Assembly: GCA_009649675.1 (NCBI GenBank)
Contig: WJPL01000001.1
Span: 1,136,469 to 1,200,468, forward strand
Origin: Alphaproteobacteria bacterium HT1-32
GTDB taxonomy: Bacteria > Pseudomonadota > Alphaproteobacteria > Rhodospirillales > HT1-32
Direction of reading: 5' to 3'
Length of the DNA stretch: 64,000 nt
The translations under genes were made by a program, and so were the position numbers. Position 1 is the first letter of the stretch. Each line of letters begins with the position of its first letter. Shown piece by piece: positions 37,811 through 46,088 of the stretch. Below the pieces are notes generated by a model that was given only the letters and a program-made list of their open reading frames with translations, was not told the DNA's origin and made no database searches.

Positions 37811-38230
37811 ATGTCAGGCGGATTTGGCGAACAGGTCGCAGAGTTCATCGCTCCCTCCCCAATGGGTGAGCGTGAACAGATTACCGTCATCATCAGGGCT
37901 GTCGTCCGGGTTGCCGAGAACTGGGGGCTGAGCAATGCCGAAGCTGCTGCATTGTTTGACGTTCCTTCCGCGACATGGAGCCGAATGAAAGCAGGAACAT
38001 TCCGGGGCAGTCTCGATCAGGACAAGATGACCCGGGCCAGTCTGATCATTGGCATCTTCAAGGGCCTTCGCCTGTTGTTCAACGGCCCCCTGCAGAACGG
38101 CTGGCCAAAACTGCCGAACAAGGGGCCATTCTTTGAGGGGTCATCGCCTGTCAGCTTCATGATCGCCCACGGCATTCCCGGTCTGTCGAGCGTCCGTCAG
38201 CATATTGACGCCTTACGGGGTGGTATATGA
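37811..38230 (+). CDS. Xre/MbcA/ParS-type antitoxin
   Basis: 139 residues. The N-terminal half has a helix-turn-helix region (LSNAEAAALFDVPSATWSRMKAGTF), and the C-terminal part is the Xre/MbcA/ParS toxin-binding domain (IGIFKGLRLLFNGPLQNGWPKLPNKGPFFEGSSPVSFM, ending GLSSVRQHIDALRGG). These antitoxins neutralise RES-domain toxins and repress their own promoter. It overlaps the toxin gene by four bases. Confidence 0.92.
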   Translation: MSGGFGEQVAEFIAPSPMGEREQITVIIRAVVRVAENWGLSNAEAAALFDVPSATWSRMKAGTFRGSLDQDKMTRASLIIGIFKGLRLLFNGPLQNGWPKLPNKGPFFEGSSPVSFMIAHGIPGLSSVRQHIDALRGGI

Positions 38231-38928
38231 CCGATCTTTCGGCAATTCCGTCCGTCAGTTTCACGGAACCCGACACAATACGGTTGATTTCCACTGCCTA
38301 TATCAAAGAACCCGCGCTCGGTCCGCTGGCAGACTCGGACGCTGATCGCGCCATTCTGGAAGAGCTGGAAAGCCGGACATCCGCCCGGCAGGCCGGCATA
38401 ATGCCGCGGCCCCCCGGCCTCCGCAGAAATGAACTGCGCACAGAAGCCGACGGCTTTGGCTGGACCTACATCAATGCTGCCTTCTGCTATACCCGTCCGA
38501 CCGGCAACCGGTTCAACGGAGCGGAAAGGGGGGCCTGGTATGCGGCCTGGGGAAGCTATGCATCCGAGACCGCACAGGCAGAGGTCATCTGGCATCTGAC
38601 ACGGGAACTGGATGCAGTTGGCATTTATGAAAACATCACAGCCTACCGGGAACTGCTCTCCGGCTTCACATCACAGATGCATGACCTCACAGGTCTGCCC
38701 GAAATCCCCTGCCTCAACTCCGACCCCGCCATCGCCTATCCTGCGGGGCAAGCCCTCGCCCGGTCACTGCGGCAGGAGGCAAATTCAAACGGTATTCTCT
38801 ACCCTTCCGCACGTCATCCGGAAGGCCGCTGCCTCGTTGCCCTGAGACCATCGGTAATTCAGAACATCAGACAGGGAGCAACCCGGATATTCACCTGGAC
38901 CGGCGACCGGGTTCCGGAAGTTACCTGA
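38227..38928 (+). CDS. RES domain toxin (predicted NAD+-depleting enzyme)
   Basis: 233 residues. The RES domain residues are visible as an Arg in GNRFNGAERGAWYAAW, a Glu in SYASETAQAEVIWH and a Ser in ILYPSARHPEGRCLVAL. Characterised RES toxins degrade or modify NAD+ and arrest growth. With the upstream Xre/MbcA antitoxin it forms a complete type II toxin-antitoxin operon between tRNA-Gly and the DHPS-type operon, with which it converges. Confidence 0.93.
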   Translation: MTDLSAIPSVSFTEPDTIRLISTAYIKEPALGPLADSDADRAILEELESRTSARQAGIMPRPPGLRRNELRTEADGFGWTYINAAFCYTRPTGNRFNGAERGAWYAAWGSYASETAQAEVIWHLTRELDAVGIYENITAYRELLSGFTSQMHDLTGLPEIPCLNSDPAIAYPAGQALARSLRQEANSNGILYPSARHPEGRCLVALRPSVIQNIRQGATRIFTWTGDRVPEVT

Positions 38929-38946
38929 TTACGCCACATTTGATCC

Positions 38947-39939
38947 TCACGGCAGCAACACAATCTTCGCTGCGGCAGAGCGTCCTTCATGCAGATCAGC
39001 GAAGGCGCCCGCGCCTTCACTCAGCGGACGTGTTTCCACCCAGTTCAGATCACCCAGGTCGCCCCGGTGGATCGCTGTCAGGGCGGCGCGGAGGTCGACG
39101 GGGGTGTAGGTGTAGTTGCCGATGAAGGTGACTTCCTGCAGGGTCAGGCGGCGGGTATCGAGGCCGCCGTCATTATCCAGCAGACCGACATGGCTGATGA
39201 CCCCGCCGGACGCCACCTTCTGTGAGGCGGCAGCGCGGGTATGTCTGCTGCCGACCGCATCAATGACCAGATCGTAAGCGTCATCTTCCGGCTGCGGTCC
39301 CTCGAGCGGGTTGTAGACAGCGGCACAGCCTTCGGCGTCGACAGTCTGGCGGCGCAGCGCGTTGGTGTCGCCCAGCATGATGTCGCGACAGCCCTTGTGA
39401 TGCAGAAACAGGGCGGCCAGCAGGCCGATCGAGCCACCACCGAGAATCAGCGCCCGGCATTCACTGACGGGACGGCTGAGAATACGCTCAGCCAGCAGAA
39501 CCGCATGCAGTGAGGTTGCCGCAGGCTCCGTAACCGCCGCCTTCACCGGGTCCATGCCCCCGGGCATCGCAATCAGGTTCTGTTCAGGGATTGAGATATA
39601 TTGTGCGAAGGCACCGGGAAGGCGCATGCCGATCAGCTCGCGCTGGCCGCAGAGATTCGGGCGACCGCCAAGACAATGGTTACAGACACCACAGGTGATC
39701 AGCGGATTGAGAATGGCCATCTGGCCCTGCATCCGGCCGGACTGCACCAGCCCGGCGGCTTCATGACCGAGGATCAGCGGCGGCACCCTTCGTGCATCCA
39801 TACCGTGATAGGCATGCATGTCAGATCCACAAACCCCCACCGCATCAATACGGACAACCGCATCCCCTGCTGCCGGGTCCGGTTCCGGCTCGTCACGATA
39901 GGTGACTTCAAGGGTATCTGTGTAAACCAGCGCTTTCAT
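38947..39939 (-). CDS. hpsP: zinc-dependent alcohol dehydrogenase, probable DHPS 2-dehydrogenase
   Basis: 330 residues of the medium-chain zinc alcohol dehydrogenase family. The catalytic zinc site is seen in GVCGSDMHAYHG and LGHEAAG; the structural zinc Cys cluster is in NPLITCGVCNHCLGGRPNLC; the nucleotide fold is LILGGGSIGLLAALF. By position after HpsN-like and SDR genes it corresponds to HpsP, one of two dehydrogenases reported to interconvert the DHPS enantiomers through the 2-oxo form. The symbol rests mainly on context, since the family is broad. Confidence 0.75.
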   Translation of the reverse strand: MKALVYTDTLEVTYRDEPEPDPAAGDAVVRIDAVGVCGSDMHAYHGMDARRVPPLILGHEAAGLVQSGRMQGQMAILNPLITCGVCNHCLGGRPNLCGQRELIGMRLPGAFAQYISIPEQNLIAMPGGMDPVKAAVTEPAATSLHAVLLAERILSRPVSECRALILGGGSIGLLAALFLHHKGCRDIMLGDTNALRRQTVDAEGCAAVYNPLEGPQPEDDAYDLVIDAVGSRHTRAAASQKVASGGVISHVGLLDNDGGLDTRRLTLQEVTFIGNYTYTPVDLRAALTAIHRGDLGDLNWVETRPLSEGAGAFADLHEGRSAAAKIVLLP

Positions 39940-39967
39940 GGTCAGCCTGTCCTCTGGTTATCAGGGG

Positions 39968-40729
39968 TTATTTCGCCGTAAAGCCACCATCCACATAGAT
40001 GATCTGGCCAGTCACATAGTCGGAGGCCGGTGATGTGAGATAGAGAATGGTGCCGTCGAGGTCGGCCATCCGGCCATTGCGGCCAATCGCCGTCTGACTG
40101 GCCAGCCGCTCTGACATCGCCGCATCATCAAAGACCGGGCCGGTCAGCTCCGTCGGGAAAAAGCCTGGTGCAATGGCATTGCAGCCGATGCCGTCACGGC
40201 TCCAGGCTTCTGCCATGGCACGGGTCAGCTGGCCAACGCCACCCTTTGAAGCGCCATAGGCCAGACCATTGGCAAACGCCCGTTCAGTCTGCAACGAAGC
40301 GAAGTTGATGACCCGCCCCCAGCCCTGTTTCTGCATGCCCGGCACCAGCAGCCGGGCCAGAAAAAACGGCGCGGCGAGATTGAGGTTGATCGTCGAATCC
40401 CAGCTTTCCCAGGTGATGTCCTCAACCGGCTGGCGATGATTGATCCCCGCCGCGTTGATGAGAATATCAATCGGGCCGAAGGCATCGGCCGCACCTGCCG
40501 CAAGACCGGGCAGGCTGTTGCGATCCAGCAGATCCCCCTCCAACACTGCCGCCTTGCCCCCGGCAACCGTGATTTCCGCCGCCGCCTGTTCCAGCCGGTC
40601 CCGGCGCCGGGCCAGCAGCACCACCGAAGCACCCGCCGCTGCCAGTACGTCAGCAAAATGCCGGCCAATGCCGGATGCCGCCCCGGTAACCAGCACCCGC
40701 CTTCCCTTCAGATCAAACAGGGTTGCCAT
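39968..40729 (-). CDS. hpsO: short-chain dehydrogenase, probable DHPS 2-dehydrogenase
   Basis: 253 residues, classical SDR. The cofactor motif is VTGAASGIGRHFADVLAAAG, followed by NAAG (ILINAAGINHR), a catalytic Ser in FASLQTERAF and the YxxxK motif YGASKGG. The end is SDYVTGQIIYVDGGF. In the DHPS pathway HpsO is an SDR paired with HpsP, and here the two lie adjacent downstream of the HpsN-type gene with six-base and 28-base gaps. The symbol is inferred from operon context. Confidence 0.77.
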   Translation of the reverse strand: MATLFDLKGRRVLVTGAASGIGRHFADVLAAAGASVVLLARRRDRLEQAAAEITVAGGKAAVLEGDLLDRNSLPGLAAGAADAFGPIDILINAAGINHRQPVEDITWESWDSTINLNLAAPFFLARLLVPGMQKQGWGRVINFASLQTERAFANGLAYGASKGGVGQLTRAMAEAWSRDGIGCNAIAPGFFPTELTGPVFDDAAMSERLASQTAIGRNGRMADLDGTILYLTSPASDYVTGQIIYVDGGFTAK

Positions 40730-40735
40730 CGCAGG

Positions 40736-42040
40736 TCAGACCGCGCTGGTGGTGAAGGTCTCATCCGGGAAATATTTATCAAGCCGCACATCGCCGGTGC
40801 GGGCATGGGCTTCCATGCCTTCCAGCCGGGATATCCGGGCAGTTACGGCCGCCACATCACGGTTGGCCTCCTGCGTCATGCGCTGGGTGGTGACCACCTT
40901 GATGAACTTGTGCACCGACAGCCCGCCCGTGTAATGGCCCGCACCCTTGGTTGGCAGGATATGATTGGTGCCGGAGCATTTATCCCCGAAAGCAACCGTC
41001 GTTTCCTCGCCCACAAACAACGAGCCGTAATTGCGCAGTCGCGCCACATACCAGTCGAGATTGGTGGTCTGGACCTCCAGATGTTCGGGGGCGTAATTAT
41101 CGGAAACGGTCGCCGCCTCTTCATCAGAATCACAGAGGACAATTTCACCATAATCACGCCAGGCCGCTTCGGCCGCCTTTGCCTGTACATCCGGCAGGGC
41201 CGCAATCAGCCGGTCCATGCGGGATGCCACATCATCTGCCAGCCGGCGCGAGGTGGTGACCAGCCAGGCCGGGGAATCCGGGCCGTGCTCGGCCTGTCCG
41301 ACCAGATCAACCGCAACCACTTCCGCGTCCGCGCTGTCATCGGCGATGATGGCAATTTCCGTCGGACCGGCAAACAGGTCAATCCCGACCCGGCCAAACA
41401 GCATGCGCTTGGCCTCTGCCACAAACCGGTTGCCCGGACCAACCAGAATATTCGCCTTGTGACCGGTGAACAGGCCAAAGGTCATGGCGGCAATCCCCTG
41501 CACGCCCCCCATCGCAAGGATATGGTCGGCCCCGCACATATCCATGGTGTAGAGGATCGCCGGATTGATCCCCTGTCCGGGTTTCGGGGCCGAACAGGCA
41601 ATAATATTGCGCACGCCCGCAACCTTGGCGGTGGTGATACTCATGATCGCGGAGGCGACATGGGCATAACGTCCGCCGGGGACATAACAGCCCGCACAAT
41701 CCATCGGAATCAGCTTCTGACCGGCCCACAGGCCCGGCGACAATTCGGCCTCGAATTCCGACATGCTGGCTTTCTGCCGTTCGGCAAATCCCCGGATGCG
41801 GTCATGGGCGAAACGCAGATCATCCTTCAGTTGCTGCGGCACCTGTGCCGATGCGGCTTCAATCATCTCACGGGTGGCAATGACCTCACCGTCATAGCCG
41901 TCCAGCTTGTGACTGTAGATTCTGGCGGCCGATTCTCCTTTTGCCTCAATCTCAGCCAGCATCTCCCCGACGATACGCCGGGTGTCATCTTCGCCGGTAG
42001 CCGAGGTTTTTTCCGCCTTCTTTATGTAGGTGATGGCCAT
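40736..42040 (-). CDS. hpsN: sulfopropanediol 3-dehydrogenase (HisD homologue)
   Basis: 434 residues, homologous to histidinol dehydrogenase but with no his genes nearby. HisD-type zinc and catalytic residues are present: the Gln and His of VGQAEHGPDSPAW, the Glu-His pair in YAPEHLEVQT, the Asp in FGDKCSGTNHILPT, and the His in GLSVHKFIK. HpsN oxidises (R)-2,3-dihydroxypropane-1-sulfonate twice, through sulfolactaldehyde, to (R)-sulfolactate with NAD+. The combination with a TRAP transporter, an SDR and a zinc alcohol dehydrogenase matches known DHPS clusters. Sulfolactate-cleaving genes (suyAB) are not in the window. Confidence 0.86.
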   Translation of the reverse strand: MAITYIKKAEKTSATGEDDTRRIVGEMLAEIEAKGESAARIYSHKLDGYDGEVIATREMIEAASAQVPQQLKDDLRFAHDRIRGFAERQKASMSEFEAELSPGLWAGQKLIPMDCAGCYVPGGRYAHVASAIMSITTAKVAGVRNIIACSAPKPGQGINPAILYTMDMCGADHILAMGGVQGIAAMTFGLFTGHKANILVGPGNRFVAEAKRMLFGRVGIDLFAGPTEIAIIADDSADAEVVAVDLVGQAEHGPDSPAWLVTTSRRLADDVASRMDRLIAALPDVQAKAAEAAWRDYGEIVLCDSDEEAATVSDNYAPEHLEVQTTNLDWYVARLRNYGSLFVGEETTVAFGDKCSGTNHILPTKGAGHYTGGLSVHKFIKVVTTQRMTQEANRDVAAVTARISRLEGMEAHARTGDVRLDKYFPDETFTTSAV

Positions 42041-42061
42041 TCTTCGTCTCCTGGTGAGGGA

Positions 42062-42862
42062 TTAACCAGCCGCCCCGTCCGGCAGACCGGTTGCAACAAT
42101 ATCCATATTCAGCATCGACAGTTCCGCCGCTGCCCGGCGCAATGCAGGGGCGCAGGCCACAGCCTGTTCAATGTCCATCCGCATCACCGCCGCATGAACA
42201 GACAGGGTGGCGCACAGGCGGCCGCTGCCATCAAGGACCGGCACCGATGCCGCGATCATGCTGTCGAGCAGTTCCTGATCGTCCGTTCCGATCCCGGTCT
42301 CCGCGATCACGTCCAGCGCGGCTTCCAGCCTGTCGGCAGAAGTGATCGTCTGTGCGGTAAAGGGATGCAGGTCGAGCCGGCGAATCATCCGGCGGCGCTG
42401 ATCCGGCGGCAGTGAACTGAGGTAGAGCTTTCCGCTGGCCGTACAATGCAGCGGCACCCGGCTGCCAATGGCAAAACGGACGCCAAGCTGCCATTTCGCC
42501 TCGACCCGGTCAAAATAGACCATCTCTCCGCCTTCCGGCACGGCGAGGTTGCAGGTCTCCCCCAGCTCTGCCGACAGGTCGGTCATGATCCGGTGGCGCA
42601 GCGCCCGGGCCCCGGAGCCACCGATCACCGAATTGCCGAGGCGGATCAGACGGTGACCTTCGATAAAGCCGCGACCGACCATATCGCGTTGCAGAAAGCC
42701 TTCACGTTCCAGCATGCTGACCAGGCGATGCACGGTTGCCCGCGGCAGACCTGTCCCCTGAACAATCTCGGGGACCGAGACGGGGTGACCTGCTGCGGAA
42801 ACCATTTCAACCAGTTCCAGTGCCCTGATCGAGCGTGATATCTTATCCGGACCGTCCGGCAT
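42062..42862 (-). CDS. IclR family transcriptional regulator
   Basis: 266 residues. The N-terminal winged helix-turn-helix (LELVEMVSAAGHPVSVPEIV, LPRATVHRLVSMLEREGF) is followed by the IclR effector-binding domain (LHCTASGKLYLSSLPPDQRR, GIGTDDQELLDSMIAASVPV). It lies inside the probable DHPS operon, between the TRAP large permease and hpsN, with gaps of 13 and 21 bases. It is therefore the likely sensor of the substrate or an intermediate. A CTCATTAATGAG palindrome upstream of the operon is a candidate binding site. Confidence 0.93.
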   Translation of the reverse strand: MPDGPDKISRSIRALELVEMVSAAGHPVSVPEIVQGTGLPRATVHRLVSMLEREGFLQRDMVGRGFIEGHRLIRLGNSVIGGSGARALRHRIMTDLSAELGETCNLAVPEGGEMVYFDRVEAKWQLGVRFAIGSRVPLHCTASGKLYLSSLPPDQRRRMIRRLDLHPFTAQTITSADRLEAALDVIAETGIGTDDQELLDSMIAASVPVLDGSGRLCATLSVHAAVMRMDIEQAVACAPALRRAAAELSMLNMDIVATGLPDGAAG

Positions 42863-42875
42863 GTTTTTATGACCC

Positions 42876-44210
42876 TCAGTTGCCGTAGATATATTCCGGC
42901 AACCAGAGTGCGATCGCCGGGAAGATGATGATCAGTATAAGGCCGAGCAACTGAATGCCCATGAACTGCATCATCCCGAGATAGATATCCTTCAGCGGCC
43001 ATTCCGGCACGACCCCTTTCAGAAAATAAGCCGACAGCGCCACCGGTGGCGACAGCCAGGCGGTCTGGAGATTTACCGCAACCAGAATGCCGAACCAGGT
43101 CAGGTTGAAACCAAGCTTTTCCACCAGCGGAATCAGAATTGGCACGATGATGAGAACAATCGGCACCCATTCGAGCGGCCAGCCCAGCAGGAAAATCAGC
43201 GCCATGATAATAAACAGGATCACATAGCGGTTCAGTTCCAGATCAAGCAGGAACTCGGTCAGCATGGTCGGCGTACCAAGCCGTGAGAAAACAGCCCCGA
43301 AGAAATTTGACGCCGCGACCAGAAACAGAATCAGGGCCGATATTTCGAGCGTCTTGACCAGCGCATCGAACAGCTTTTTGCGCGTCATCTTGCGATAGGC
43401 GAGCGTCAGCAACATTGCCCCCAGCGCCCCGCAGCCCGCCCCTTCGGTCGGTGTCGCGAGACCGAACAGAATACTGCCCAGCGCAAAGGCAACCAGGGCG
43501 GCCGGCGGCACCAGCCCAAGCAGGAATTCGCGCCAGATGACACCCATGTTTTCGGCCCGGTCTTCCATCGCCAGTGCCGGACCCAGTGCCGGGTTCAGCC
43601 AGCAGCGGATCAGCGCATAGGCCATATACATGAAAGCCAGCATGATGCCGGGAATGATTGCCGCCGCGAACAGATCGGTGACCGGCACTTCCATCACCGG
43701 CCCCATGACCACCAGCATGATCGAGGGCGGAATCAGGATGCCCAGCGTACCGCCGGCGGTAATCGTCCCCGCCGCCAGCTTTACGTCATAACCGGAGCGG
43801 TTCATGGTCTTGGCCGCCATGATCCCGAGAATCGTCACCGACGCACCGACGATACCGGTCGCCGCCGCAAAGATGGTCGAGACGAACAGCACCGCCACAT
43901 AGAGTGAGCCGCGCACCCGCGACAGCATCAGCTGCACCGCCTGGAACAGGCGTTCCATCAGTCCCGCCTGTTCCATCATGATCCCCATGAAGATGAACAG
44001 CGGGACAGCCGCCAGTGTCTGTTCAGACATCACCGAATAGAACTGGAAGGTCATCAGATAGAAGACGACCTTGCCGAAACCGAGATAGCCAAACACGAAG
44101 CCGAGGAAGATCAGCGTAAAGGAGATCGGAAATCCGACGAAAATGGCAAACAGCATGACCCCGATCAGGACCAGGCCGAGAATCTCCGGAGAGAGAAAAT
44201 CGAACAGCAT
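42876..44210 (-). CDS. TRAP transporter large permease (DctM family)
   Basis: 444 residues with about twelve to thirteen hydrophobic segments. Typical DctM sequences include IFVGFPISFTLIFLGFVFGYL, PLFIFMGIMMEQAGLMERLF and GGTLGILIPPSIMLVVMGP. It forms the sodium-coupled transport channel with the small subunit encoded one base upstream. Corresponds by context to the membrane component of the HpsKLM-type DHPS importer. Confidence 0.94.
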   Translation of the reverse strand: MLFDFLSPEILGLVLIGVMLFAIFVGFPISFTLIFLGFVFGYLGFGKVVFYLMTFQFYSVMSEQTLAAVPLFIFMGIMMEQAGLMERLFQAVQLMLSRVRGSLYVAVLFVSTIFAAATGIVGASVTILGIMAAKTMNRSGYDVKLAAGTITAGGTLGILIPPSIMLVVMGPVMEVPVTDLFAAAIIPGIMLAFMYMAYALIRCWLNPALGPALAMEDRAENMGVIWREFLLGLVPPAALVAFALGSILFGLATPTEGAGCGALGAMLLTLAYRKMTRKKLFDALVKTLEISALILFLVAASNFFGAVFSRLGTPTMLTEFLLDLELNRYVILFIIMALIFLLGWPLEWVPIVLIIVPILIPLVEKLGFNLTWFGILVAVNLQTAWLSPPVALSAYFLKGVVPEWPLKDIYLGMMQFMGIQLLGLILIIIFPAIALWLPEYIYGN

Positions 44211-44211
44211 A

Positions 44212-44811
44212 TCAGGGCCACCGGTTGTTTTTGGCGGCGTAGTAGCTTTTCAGCACTTCCGAAACGCCTTGGATGAGGAGAAAGGCCACACCGAGCGGCA
44301 GGGCTGTCTTGATCGGGCCGACATGCGGCATCCAGGCTGTATCCATGCCCTTCTCGCCGCGCTCCCATGCCTTCCAGGCGAAATCCATCGCCGTGATCAG
44401 GAAAGCAACCAGACCGGGGAAATAAAAGACGATATAAAGGAACAGGTCGACCCGCCCCTGATTGCGCGGCTCCCAGTTCCGGTAAATGAAATCGGCGCGG
44501 ATATGGACGCCCTTTGACAAGGCGTACCCGGCCCCCAGCATGAACATGCCACCATAAAGAAAGCGGCTGATGTCATAAGCCCAGAGGGTCGGTGCCACAA
44601 AGACGTAGCGCATGAAAATTTCGTAGACCATGGCCAGAAACAGGGGGATGACCAGCCAGCAGATGACATAGCCCGTCCATTTCGAGAACCTGTCGATCCC
44701 GGTGATCGTTGACGCCATCCAGGGCGCCATGTCATCCGGCATGTTGCCGTCACCGGATCGCCGTTCAGCAATCAGCTCATCGGCAAATTCATCAAGTTTC
44801 AGATCCGCCAT
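44212..44811 (-). CDS. TRAP transporter small permease (DctQ family)
   Basis: 199 residues with four membrane helices. The DctQ signature is visible in FSKWTGYVICWLVIPLFLAMVYEIFMRYVF and in FMLGAGYALSKGVHIRADF. The N-terminal cytoplasmic extension of about 35 residues is longer than in minimal DctQ proteins. It follows the binding-protein gene after a 164-base gap that contains a large inverted repeat. Confidence 0.93.
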   Translation of the reverse strand: MADLKLDEFADELIAERRSGDGNMPDDMAPWMASTITGIDRFSKWTGYVICWLVIPLFLAMVYEIFMRYVFVAPTLWAYDISRFLYGGMFMLGAGYALSKGVHIRADFIYRNWEPRNQGRVDLFLYIVFYFPGLVAFLITAMDFAWKAWERGEKGMDTAWMPHVGPIKTALPLGVAFLLIQGVSEVLKSYYAAKNNRWP

Positions 44812-44850
44812 ATTCCTCCCCCTTGCCGCCTTCCTGAGAACTTCATCGCC

Positions 44851-44925
44851 TCATTCCGGACCCGTCCCGGATATTTCACAGAAACCCGGCTTGTCATCCG
44901 GTCATGTGAAACGGGTCTGGAATGA
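44851..44925 (-). repeat. long inverted repeat between TRAP P and Q genes
   Basis: TCATTCCGGACCCGT (44851-44865) pairs with ACGGGTCTGGAATGA (44911-44925) with one mismatch. Inside it TTTCACA and TGTGAAA can also pair. In the minus-strand transcript this makes a stem of about 15 bp capping the 3' end of the binding-protein message. It could stabilise that segment or attenuate the permease genes, giving excess binding protein. Confidence 0.65.
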
Positions 44926-44975
44926 GGGATTGCGGGGCGACCTCAAACAGCCGCCCCGGAACCCTGCTGATATTA

Positions 44976-46088
44976 TTATTTCTTCAGCTGATTGGCGTAG
45001 GCATTGCCAAGATTCGCATTGGTGGTCTGTGAACCGGCCCAGTAGGGAACGGCGATATCCGCGAATTCCTTCATGGAGTTCCAGACCTTCAGGAAGAAGG
45101 CATTTTCCTTCTTGTAGCGATCCATGGAATTGTTCACCGCAGCCATATATTCGGTGAAGTAGTCCTTTGGCGTGTCATGCAGGATGACACCATGATTATC
45201 GACGAGATCCTTCAGGGCCTTGCCGTTTTCATAGATGCGATAGGACATCGCCTTCATCAGCGAGGCATCGGCGGCCACTTCCATGGCTTTCTGCTGGTGC
45301 GGGGTCAGCTTGGCCCAGACATCACCATTCAGATACATGTCGGCATTGACGACCACCTGATGCAGACCCTGCAGATAGTAGTGTTTCAGTACTTTCTGGA
45401 AACCGAACACGCTGTCCGGCTTCGGGCAGCACCATTCAGCCGCGTCGATGACGCCTTTTTCCAGTGCCGGCAGAATATCACCGCCGCCCATGGCAACTGC
45501 GGCGATACCGATATCCTTGTAGGTCTGGCCGGGGATGCCCGGTGGTGTGCGGAAACGATATTTACGGAAATCAGCCATCGTCTCGATCGGCTCCTTGAAC
45601 CAGCCCAGCGCTTCCGGTCCGACCGGCTGCAACATGAACCCCTTCACGTTGACGCCCATTTCTTTCCAGAGTTCTTCATACAGGCCACGGCCACCGCCAT
45701 ACATGTACCAGCTTACCCAGGCGATATTGTCGATCCCGAGACCGGCACCGGCCGTCGGTGATCCGAACAGGGTGGCGGCGGGATGCAGGCCGGACCAGTA
45801 ATGCGTCCAGGCAAATCCGCCTTCGATCAGTCCCTGATCAACGGCCTCAAGCGTCTGCTGCACACCGACAACGGCGCCGGCCGGCAGCACTTCAATCTGG
45901 ACTTCACCATTGGTCAGCGCAGCAACCGTGTCGGCATAGTCCTTCAGCATCGTCACTTCATCGGCTTTCGTCGGAATCACCGACTGGACCCGGATCTTGA
46001 TGGTTTCAGCAACCGCAGGCGTCAGAACGATTGCGGCTGTCATTGCTGTGGCGGCGGCACCGCCCAGCAGTCTGGTCATAATCGACAT
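44976..46088 (-). CDS. TRAP transporter substrate-binding protein (DctP family)
   Basis: 370 residues. A Sec signal peptide (residues 1-27, ending AVA-E) precedes a DctP fold: IKIRVQSVIPTKADEVTMLKDY, the conserved Arg in YRFRTPPG that binds the ligand carboxylate or sulfonate, and GVIDAAEWCCPKPD. It is the first gene of the probable DHPS operon. The ligand is inferred from the downstream hpsNOP genes, not from the sequence itself. Confidence 0.92.
   Translation of the reverse strand: MSIMTRLLGGAAATAMTAAIVLTPAVAETIKIRVQSVIPTKADEVTMLKDYADTVAALTNGEVQIEVLPAGAVVGVQQTLEAVDQGLIEGGFAWTHYWSGLHPAATLFGSPTAGAGLGIDNIAWVSWYMYGGGRGLYEELWKEMGVNVKGFMLQPVGPEALGWFKEPIETMADFRKYRFRTPPGIPGQTYKDIGIAAVAMGGGDILPALEKGVIDAAEWCCPKPDSVFGFQKVLKHYYLQGLHQVVVNADMYLNGDVWAKLTPHQQKAMEVAADASLMKAMSYRIYENGKALKDLVDNHGVILHDTPKDYFTEYMAAVNNSMDRYKKENAFFLKVWNSMKEFADIAVPYWAGSQTTNANLGNAYANQLKK

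Noticed and set aside
40736-42040. Housekeeping histidinol dehydrogenase (hisD)
   Set aside because: No his genes are nearby, and the gene is embedded with TRAP, SDR, zinc alcohol dehydrogenase and IclR genes, which fits HpsN; a tree would settle it.
40436-42415. 659-codon open frame on the plus strand across the hpsN-type gene and parts of its neighbours
   Set aside because: It spans three well-supported minus-strand genes and has no domain; long antisense frames are expected at this GC content.
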